Below, piece by piece: positions 6,354 through 11,044 of a stretch of DNA of 11,044 bases. Both the position numbers and the translations under genes were made by a program. The first letter of the stretch is position 1. Each line of letters begins with the position of its first letter. The stretch is taken from positions 1 to 11,044 of the forward strand of contig JBDZUZ010000132.1 in assembly GCA_040255445.1 (NCBI GenBank), read 5' to 3'. The DNA is from JBDZUZ01 sp040255445. GTDB lineage: Bacteria > Planctomycetota > Phycisphaerae > Phycisphaerales > UBA1924. The notes under the pieces were generated by a model. The model searched no databases. It had not been told where the DNA came from and saw only the letters and a list, made by a program, of their open reading frames with translations.

Positions 6354-6455
6354 ACGGCCTCGCCTCAAAGCAGGCGAGGCTGTAGCACGGTCGCTGGATG
6401 GGATCCTGCGTCTTCAGCGTTCTGCATCGACAGGATGTCGATGCCACGGTGGGGA
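6335..6455 (-). repeat. 3' element, copy 1, with 59-base block
   Basis: This is the 3' noncoding sequence of the first dehydrogenase gene. Reading away from the stop it has a perfect hairpin (9-bp arms 6424-6432 and 6436-6444, loop of three), a short CGCTG/CAGCG stem, and the long element hairpin (6354-6365 with 6372-6383, loop CAAAGC on the plus strand, one G:T pair). A conserved tail of about 20 bases follows. CACGGT occurs at 6386-6391 and 6445-6450, bounding the 59-base block. Between the long hairpin and the stop codon, copies 1 and 2 differ at two positions by my count. It probably works as terminator or 3' stabiliser; no U-tract is present. Confidence 0.7.
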
Positions 6456-6622
6456 TCAGCAGCCGGACTGCCAGCGTTCGAAGAAGAAGGTGATGTCGTC
6501 GCCGTCGGTGCCGCCGCTGGCGTCGATGTCGGCTTGGCCGGCCTGCCAGTCGGTGAAGAAGGCGGGGATGTCGTCGCCGTCGATGCCGCCGGAAGAGTCC
6601 CAGTCGGCGGGGCACTGGCAGG
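6456..6622 (-). repeat. Tail-coding repeat, copy 1
   Basis: This DNA encodes the dockerin-like tail and Gly-Cys end of the first dehydrogenase. It aligns without gaps to 8126-8292, with an identical run of 70 bases (6553-6622 equals 8223-8292) and about eight differences over the rest. Its 3' end is also identical to copy 3 over 56 bases running into the 3' UTR (6445-6500 equals 9859-9914). Confidence 0.75.
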
Positions 6623-7916
6623 TGTCGGGGATGCCATCACGGTTGGCATCACGCTCGGCGTCGCTGGCGATGTCGCAACTGTCCTCGATGCCGTTGGTGT
6701 TGCAGTCGGTGATCGAGGCGGGCGCGAAGCGGAGGAGGGCGGATTCGCCGAGAATGAGGATGCCGCCGTCGGTGAGACGCTCGATCGAGCGGAGGCGTTG
6801 TGTGGGGCCGTCGATGCTTGCGGTGTCGATCGCGGCGGCGGCGGTGATGGCGCCGCCGGTCTGTCGCGCCACGATGAGACGGCCGCTGCAGTAATCGCCG
6901 AAGATGTAGTGCTCTCTGAGCTCGGGGTGTTCGCAGCCGCGGTAGACGAATCCGCCGGTGATGGCGCAGCCGGTGGGGAGATCCCAGGGGAGCGTGGTTG
7001 ATTCAGCGGTGTGGCGGTACTCGAGGATCGGCGGGACGAGCGTCGGGTCGGCGGGATCGCAGGCGGTGCTGAAGCCGGTACGGGTGCCCTCCATGCAGGG
7101 CCAGCCGTAGTTGCGGCCGCCGAGGTACTCGGGGTCACCGGGCATGCCGGTGAAACCGGAGGCGGGCTGGAAGTTCACTTCCTCGCGATACCCGGCGCCG
7201 ACATCGGCGATCCAGAGATCGCCGGTGGCGGCGTCGAAGCTGCAGCGCCAGGGATTGCGGAGGCCGTAGGCCCAGATCTCGGGGCGAGCTTCGGCGGTGT
7301 TGATGAACGGGTTGTTTGGCGGGATCGCGTAGTTGCGGTTGATGTCGGCGGGGAAGTCGTCGGCATCGACATCGATGCGGAGGAGCTTGCCGCGGAGGTT
7401 GGCGAGGTTCTGCGCGTTGGATGATGTGCCGCGTTCGCCCATTGTTGCGTAGAGGTAACCATCGGGGCCGAAGCCGATCCAGCCGCCGTTGTGGATGGAG
7501 CAGGGGAGCGGGTCGGTGATTATGACGACTTCTGTGGTAGCGTCGATGGTGGTGGCGGAGGCGGGATCGCCCAGGACGGTGTAGCGGGAGATGCGCCAGT
7601 CGGATTGGTGGTTGTAGCAGATGTAGATGTAGCCGTTGGTCTTGTACTGCGGGTGGAGCGCGATGCCGAGCGCGCCGCACTCACCGCCGTAGCGGATCTG
7701 GTTGAGGTACAGCGCGAGGGTTGTGGCGCCGGGGTTTGAGAGCTGGATCGAGCGGATGTTGCCGGGCTGTTCGCAGAAGAACAGGCTGTCCACGCCCGGC
7801 GCGGAGGCGGTGGCGGTCGGGCGCGTGGCGGCTGCGAGAGTCTCGTAGCGATAGTCGGGCTGGGCGAGTGCCGCGGCGGCGAGCGAAACGGCGCCGATGG
7901 CGGTGATGGTGCGCAT
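6456..7916 (-). CDS. Secreted PQQ-type glucose/sorbosone dehydrogenase-like protein with Gly-Cys dockerin tail
   Basis: This 486-residue exported protein has the six-bladed propeller of soluble PQQ-dependent sugar dehydrogenases (GSDH family, YliI/Asd-like), which oxidise aldoses outside the cytoplasm. The signal peptide is residues 1-19 (MRTITAIGAV, then an Ala-rich core ending ALAQ). Family motifs follow in order: LGIALHPQYKTNG (83-95), HNGGWIGFGPDG (142-153) with His142 at the active-site position, LRGKLLRIDVD, EIWAYGLRNPW (213-223) with the cofactor-contact Arg-Asn pair, GRNYGWP (267-273), and GGFVYRG/FGDYCSGR (321-346). Residues 403-434 are two Cys-flanked calcium-type repeats. Residues 436-486 are two EF-hand/dockerin-like repeats ending in Gly-Cys. 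ATG 7916 has GGAG five bases upstream; the open frame back to 8117 is noncoding. It is the last of three similar-tailed genes. The sugar substrate cannot be told. Confidence 0.85.
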   Translation of the reverse strand: MRTITAIGAVSLAAAALAQPDYRYETLAAATRPTATASAPGVDSLFFCEQPGNIRSIQLSNPGATTLALYLNQIRYGGECGALGIALHPQYKTNGYIYICYNHQSDWRISRYTVLGDPASATTIDATTEVVIITDPLPCSIHNGGWIGFGPDGYLYATMGERGTSSNAQNLANLRGKLLRIDVDADDFPADINRNYAIPPNNPFINTAEARPEIWAYGLRNPWRCSFDAATGDLWIADVGAGYREEVNFQPASGFTGMPGDPEYLGGRNYGWPCMEGTRTGFSTACDPADPTLVPPILEYRHTAESTTLPWDLPTGCAITGGFVYRGCEHPELREHYIFGDYCSGRLIVARQTGGAITAAAAIDTASIDGPTQRLRSIERLTDGGILILGESALLRFAPASITDCNTNGIEDSCDIASDAERDANRDGIPDTCQCPADWDSSGGIDGDDIPAFFTDWQAGQADIDASGGTDGDDITFFFERWQSGC

Positions 7917-7921
7917 AGAGG

Positions 7922-7925
7922 CTCC
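7922..7925 (-). promoter_or_regulatory. Shine-Dalgarno site for the first dehydrogenase gene
   Basis: On the minus strand GGAG ends five bases before ATG 7916, which begins a normal signal peptide. This favours that start over the in-frame ATG at 8117. Confidence 0.6.
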
Positions 7926-8009
7926 GAGCTGCCGCCAGAGCGGCGGCGGTGCGGGGATGTACGTTTGGCGTGGACGCGGTGTTGCGGGAAGGTTGGGCGG
8001 GCTGCGCGA

Positions 8010-8125
8010 GGTGTGCACAATCCACAGCCTCGCCTCAAAGCAGGCGAGGCTGTGGCACGGTCGCTGGATGGGATCCTGCGTCTTCAGCGTTCCGCATCGA
8101 CAGGATGTCGATGCCACGGTGGGGA
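8010..8125 (-). repeat. 3' element, copy 2, with 59-base block
   Basis: This is the 3' noncoding sequence of the second dehydrogenase gene, collinear with copy 1 without gaps (offset 1670). The long hairpin is perfect here: 14-bp arms 8022-8035 and 8042-8055 around CAAAGC. The nine-bp hairpin (8094-8102 with 8106-8114) is also perfect. CACGGT lies at 8056-8061 and 8115-8120. It ends about 95 bases before the start of the next gene (7916), so it probably separates the two transcripts. Confidence 0.72.
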
Positions 8126-8292
8126 TCAGCAGCCGGCTTGCCAGCGCTCGAAGAAGTAGGTGATGTCGTCGCCGTCGGTGCCGCCGCTTCCGTCGATGTC
8201 GGCTTCGCCGGCCTGCCAGTCAGTGAAGAAGGCGGGGATGTCGTCGCCGTCGATGCCGCCGGAAGAGTCCCAGTCGGCGGGGCACTGGCAGG
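8126..8292 (-). repeat. Tail-coding repeat, copy 2
   Basis: This copy encodes the tail of the second dehydrogenase, collinear with 6456-6622. Together with the 3' element at 8010-8125 it forms one repeated unit that crosses the stop codon. Confidence 0.75.
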
Positions 8293-9571
8293 AGTCGGGG
8301 ACGCCGTCGTTGTTGTCATCGCGCGCAGCGCCGCTGGCGATGTCGCACGCGTCCTCGACGCCGTTGCTGTTGCAATCGATCAAGGTCCAGGGGAGCACGA
8401 GGTGAATGTTGGATGCGAGCGTGAGGATCTCGCCATCGGCGCGGGGACGCATCGCGACGAGCTGGAAGATCGGGCCGGCGATCTCCCAGGGCTGAATGGT
8501 TCGGACGCTTTGGATCACGCCGCCGGCCTGATGTGCTGCGATCCACCAGCTGCTCTGGCGGTCGCCGAAGAGGTACGCGCCGTTGAGCTCGGGGTGTGCG
8601 CAGCCGCGGTAGACGAAGCCGCCGGCGATCAGCGCTCCTCTGGGCATGCCCCAGGGGCTGGGAGCGGATTCGTGGAAGTGGTGGTACTCGAGGATGGGCG
8701 GCGTGTTGGCCGCGGCGCAGGAGCACGGGCCGCCGCTGCAGCGGGTTCCTTCGAAGCAGGGCCAGCCGTAGTCGCGGCCGCCGGCGTACTCGGGATCGGT
8801 CGGCGGTGCGAGGAACCCTGCGCCGGGCTGGAAGTTGAGCTCTTCGCTGAAGGTCGCTCCGGAATCGGGCAGCCAGAGGTCGCCGGTGGCGGGGTCGATC
8901 CAGCCCGTGCCGGGGTTGCGGAGGCCGCGGGCCCAGATCTCGGGCCGGGCGCCGGGCGTGTTCGTGTATGGGTTGTTTGCCGGGATCGCGTAGTTGCGGT
9001 TGGGGTCTGCGGGGAATGCATCGGCGCCGTCGACATCGATGCGGAGGAGCTTGCCGCGGAGTGAGGTGAGCGAGGCGGCATCGGCCTGAACACCGCGATC
9101 GCCGGTGGCGATGAGGAGTGTGCCATCGGCGGCGAAGGCGATCCATCCGCCGTTGCGCGGTGTGCAGGCCGGGCTCTCGACGAGCAGATCGAAACGGCTC
9201 GCGGGGTCGAACTGGACGGCGGTTGCGCGCGGTCCGATCGCGGTGAAGCGAGCCACGGTAAATCCGGTCTGGCTGGTGAAGCTCAGGTAGACGAAGCCGT
9301 TGGTCTGGTACTGCGGGTGGAAGGCGATGCCGAGCAGGCCGCAGTCGCCGCCGAAGGGAAGGCCGAAGAGTTGCAGCGCCTGGAAGGTCTGGGCGAAGGG
9401 CTCGGGGGTGCGTGAGCTGACGCGGCCGTCGCGCCCGGTGAAGAAGACGCGGTCCGTTCCGGGCGCGGTCTGCGCGGCGGTCGGGAGAAAGACCGAGACG
9501 ACGTAGGTGTCGGTGCGGTACTCGGGTTGGGCGAGTGCGGCCGCGGCGAGGGCGAGTGCGAATGCGCTCAT
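8126..9571 (-). CDS. Secreted GSDH-like paralogue lacking the active-site His, Gly-Cys dockerin tail
   Basis: This 481-residue paralogue of the next gene downstream has the same layout: short signal peptide (about 1-14, ending ALAQ), GSDH propeller, Cys-flanked calcium-type repeats (399-430) and a Gly-Cys dockerin-like tail (431-481). GLLGIAFHPQYQTNG (78-92), LRGKLLRIDVD (171-181), EIWARGLRNP (211-220) and GRDYGWP (265-271) are retained. The active-site segment reads PRNGGWIAFAADG, so Arg139 replaces His, and FGDYCSGR of the sister has become FGDRQSSWW. These changes suggest a binding protein or inactive enzyme rather than a dehydrogenase, which is an inference. ATG 9571 gives a signal peptide without the usual basic start and has no Shine-Dalgarno sequence, so the start is less certain. 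The open frame continuing to 10864 is Ala/Pro/Ser low-complexity shadow of the neighbouring gene. Confidence 0.82.
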   Translation of the reverse strand: MSAFALALAAAALAQPEYRTDTYVVSVFLPTAAQTAPGTDRVFFTGRDGRVSSRTPEPFAQTFQALQLFGLPFGGDCGLLGIAFHPQYQTNGFVYLSFTSQTGFTVARFTAIGPRATAVQFDPASRFDLLVESPACTPRNGGWIAFAADGTLLIATGDRGVQADAASLTSLRGKLLRIDVDGADAFPADPNRNYAIPANNPYTNTPGARPEIWARGLRNPGTGWIDPATGDLWLPDSGATFSEELNFQPGAGFLAPPTDPEYAGGRDYGWPCFEGTRCSGGPCSCAAANTPPILEYHHFHESAPSPWGMPRGALIAGGFVYRGCAHPELNGAYLFGDRQSSWWIAAHQAGGVIQSVRTIQPWEIAGPIFQLVAMRPRADGEILTLASNIHLVLPWTLIDCNSNGVEDACDIASGAARDDNNDGVPDSCQCPADWDSSGGIDGDDIPAFFTDWQAGEADIDGSGGTDGDDITYFFERWQAGC

Positions 9572-9810
9572 GGTGGGATTGTTGGCGGGGGCCGGGTAGG
9601 CGGCGGCGAGGTTATGGGGCGTGACGAGCGGGATGCTCGATGTTCTGTGATCGGGTGCTCGCGGGAGTATCTCGTGCTTCGAGTGGTCGTCGGTCGTCGG
9701 GGTGGCGGAGGGGACGCCAGCACTACAACCAGTAGCGCAGCGTGGTTGGAAGCGACTGATTGGACGTGCACGCCTTTCGGTTGCCGGGCGTGCTGCTGCG
9801 CCCGGTGCGC
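9572..9810. other. Gap ahead of the second dehydrogenase gene
   Basis: This is the upstream region of the gene starting at 9571. No gene was recognised. A seven-bp hairpin with one G:T pair (9720-9726 with 9732-9738, five-base loop) is visible, but I could not find a convincing -35/-10 pair or ribosome binding site on the minus strand. Confidence 0.4.
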
Positions 9811-9869
9811 GAGGTGCGCGCAACCCACAGCCTCGCCGCAAAGCCGGCGAGGCTGTGGCACGGTGGGGA
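9811..9869 (-). repeat. 3' element, copy 3, short form without the block
   Basis: This is the 3' noncoding sequence of the glycine-rich/Ig gene. The long hairpin has perfect 14-bp arms at 9825-9838 and 9845-9858 around the same CAAAGC loop, starting 11 bases after the stop codon. The loop-closing pair is G:C here and T:A in copies 1 and 2 (plus strand), so both arms changed together. Only one CACGGT is present (9859-9864), followed directly by the sequence that follows the second CACGGT in the other copies; the 59-base block is missing. Confidence 0.72.
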
Positions 9870-9980
9870 TCAGCAGCCGGACTGCCAGCGTTCGAAGAAG
9901 AAGGTGATGTCGTCTCCGTCGGTGCCGCCGCTGCCGTCGATATCGCCGTTGCCCTGCTGCCAGGCTTCGAAGAAGGCGAC
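9870..9980 (-). repeat. Tail-coding repeat, copy 3
   Basis: This copy encodes the second dockerin-like repeat and Gly-Cys end of the glycine-rich/Ig protein. Its last 45 coding bases (9870-9914) match copy 1 exactly. Similarity falls off towards the first repeat, so the shared segment is shorter than between copies 1 and 2. Confidence 0.65.
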
Positions 9981-11044
9981 GATGTCGTCGCCGTCGATAC
10001 CGCCGGAGCAGTCGACATCCGCGCCGCAGACCTGCGCGAAGATGGAGTCGCTGACACCGGTGCCGCAGTCGGCGGTGATGACGACGTCGTAGTTGCCGCT
10101 GTCGAAGAGGGTGAAGTTGTCGATGACGAGTTCCTGGGCGGTGGCGCCGGAGACGGTGGAGCCGGTGGGCTGGGGGCCGTCGACAAGGAGTTCGCCGTTG
10201 CGGCGCCACTGGAACTGGAGCGTACCGACGCCGCCGGCGAGCGCGGCGAAGCGGGCGGTATCGCCGGTGCAGAGCGCTTCGACAACGGGCTCGACCTCAC
10301 CGTCGGTCGTGCTGAGCACAACGGTGCCGTCTTCGGCGGTCTGCGGTCCGGCCGCGGCGGCGGCGGTGATGTTGGATTCGGGGAAAAGCGTGAGACAGGA
10401 GTAGACGGCGATGCGGCCGCCCGCGCCTTCGCCGCCGACGGACCAGCCGACGCCGCCGTTAGCGGTGATGAGTCCCGAGCCGCTGAGTGTCGGTGTCGTG
10501 AGCCAGAGGGACCCGCCGGCGCCGCCGCCGGGTGTGCCGCTCGTGCCGCTGGGGGCGCCGTCGGCGGAGATGCGGCCGTCGACACGGATGGTGTCTGCGG
10601 TGATGCGAACAACGCCGCCGCCGGGTCCGCCGGTGACACCGCCGATGTTGACATCGTTGCCGCCGCCGGAGCCGAGCGTCGTGGGCGCTGTGGCGGAGCC
10701 GTAGGGAAGACCGGAGGTCGGGCTGTTGGGATCGCCGCCGCGGCCGCCGTGCCCGGCGCCGCCGCCGTCGAAGGAGGAGCGGCCCGCGCCGGGGCCGGCG
10801 CCGGCGTTGAAGCCGCGGCGGTCGGCGTCGATGCGGCCGGCGGATTCGACGGTGACATCGCCATCGACGATCAGATGGAGTGTCGTGTCTTCCCAGTGCG
10901 GACCGAGGTGTCCGGCGTTGCGGACGATGAGATTGCCGGGGATGGCGACATCGCCGGTCATCTCGGTGAGGGCCTCGGTGAAGGCGCGGCCGCCGTTGTC
11001 GATGATCAGCGTGATGTCGTCGGCTGTGGTGGGTTGGAAGACGA
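9870..11044 (-). CDS. Glycine-rich and Ig-like surface protein with Gly-Cys dockerin tail (partial, N-terminus outside window)
   Basis: The frame stays open to the window edge, so 390 C-terminal residues are visible and the true start lies beyond 11044. An internal ATG at 10961 is not a likely start, since coding-like sequence (ADDITLIIDNGGRAFTEAL) precedes it. From the window edge, residues 28-215 alternate short beta segments (LIVDGDVTVESAGRIDA, VVRITADTIRVDGRISADG) with glycine-rich loops, then GGRIAVY; this resembles beta-helical surface proteins. Residues 250-338 look like an Ig-like domain (LQFQWRRNGELLVDG, then DSGNYDVVITADCG). Residues 339-390 are two EF-hand/dockerin-like repeats (VDCSGGIDGDDIVAFF and DIDGSGGTDGDDITFFF) ending RWQSGC. 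It is probably exported and held at the surface through this tail, in a structural or adhesive role. It is upstream of both dehydrogenase genes in the direction of transcription. Confidence 0.78.
   Translation of the reverse strand, partial: VFQPTTADDITLIIDNGGRAFTEALTEMTGDVAIPGNLIVRNAGHLGPHWEDTTLHLIVDGDVTVESAGRIDADRRGFNAGAGPGAGRSSFDGGGAGHGGRGGDPNSPTSGLPYGSATAPTTLGSGGGNDVNIGGVTGGPGGGVVRITADTIRVDGRISADGAPSGTSGTPGGGAGGSLWLTTPTLSGSGLITANGGVGWSVGGEGAGGRIAVYSCLTLFPESNITAAAAAGPQTAEDGTVVLSTTDGEVEPVVEALCTGDTARFAALAGGVGTLQFQWRRNGELLVDGPQPTGSTVSGATAQELVIDNFTLFDSGNYDVVITADCGTGVSDSIFAQVCGADVDCSGGIDGDDIVAFFEAWQQGNGDIDGSGGTDGDDITFFFERWQSGC

Noticed and set aside
4802..6355. Long minus-strand frame (517 residues) opposite murA
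   Set aside because: It is the antisense of murA, rich in Arg/His/Pro as expected for a shadow frame in GC-rich DNA, with no recognisable motif.
6335..8125. Insertion sequence or transposon for the repeated 3' elements
   Set aside because: No transposase gene and no terminal repeats bound the units; homology continues into the coding tails, which fits gene conversion or duplication better.
7949..9064. Plus-strand frame of 371 residues over the second dehydrogenase gene
   Set aside because: It is a Gly/Ala/Val-rich reading of the antisense strand; repeats in it reflect the DNA repeats of the tails.
6335..9869. CRISPR array from the regularly recurring hairpin elements
   Set aside because: There are only three copies, spaced by whole genes and tied to 3' ends of coding regions; no spacers or cas genes.
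9572..10864. N-terminal extension of the second dehydrogenase frame to a 912-residue protein
   Set aside because: The extra 431 residues are Ala/Pro/Ser/Thr low-complexity, overlap the glycine-rich/Ig gene in another frame of the same strand, and precede a plausible signal peptide at 9571.

Overview
The window is high-GC bacterial DNA and almost certainly from a planctomycete of the Phycisphaerae. Two kinds of C-terminal sorting signal point there. One is a PEP-CTERM tail. The other, seen three times, is an EF-hand/dockerin-like tail ending exactly in Gly-Cys; I recall this from the 'GC-type dockerin domain-anchored' proteins of Phycisphaerales, and no search was run. The assignment is an inference from protein architecture.

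Left part (1-3239, plus strand): a stand-alone class I glutamine amidotransferase (18-758) and, 34 bases later, a HhH-GPD DNA glycosylase (793-1779). After a 255-base gap with several inverted repeats come a small PEP-CTERM protein (2035-2697) and a short lipoprotein (2784-3239). Neither of the latter two has a recognisable function.

Middle (3240-6223): a secreted fibro-slime domain protein (3502-4404, minus) converges on the lipoprotein gene across three GC-rich hairpins. It diverges from murA (4814-6223, plus), the first committed enzyme of peptidoglycan synthesis. MurA has its catalytic Cys and an unusual insertion of about 30 residues, and its stop codon lies in the loop of a perfect hairpin.

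Right part (6224-11044): three minus-strand genes in a row encode secreted proteins with nearly identical Gly-Cys dockerin-like tails. In transcription order they are a glycine-rich/Ig-like protein whose N-terminus lies beyond the window, then two paralogous PQQ-type glucose/sorbosone dehydrogenase-like proteins. The middle gene has Arg where its sister has the family's active-site His. All three genes also share their 3' noncoding sequence, a long hairpin conserved down to a compensatory base-pair change. Two of the three carry an extra 59-base block bounded by CACGGT repeats. The repeated unit is therefore tail-coding DNA plus a structured 3' UTR, while the catalytic domains in front of it have diverged. 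That unit is the most interesting thing in the window.

The genes do not form one pathway. Several unrelated products (dehydrogenases, Ig/glycine-rich protein, PEP-CTERM protein, lipoprotein, fibro-slime protein) are all exported, and at least two different C-terminal targeting systems appear to be in use. No RNA genes, CRISPR arrays, insertion sequences or phage genes were seen.
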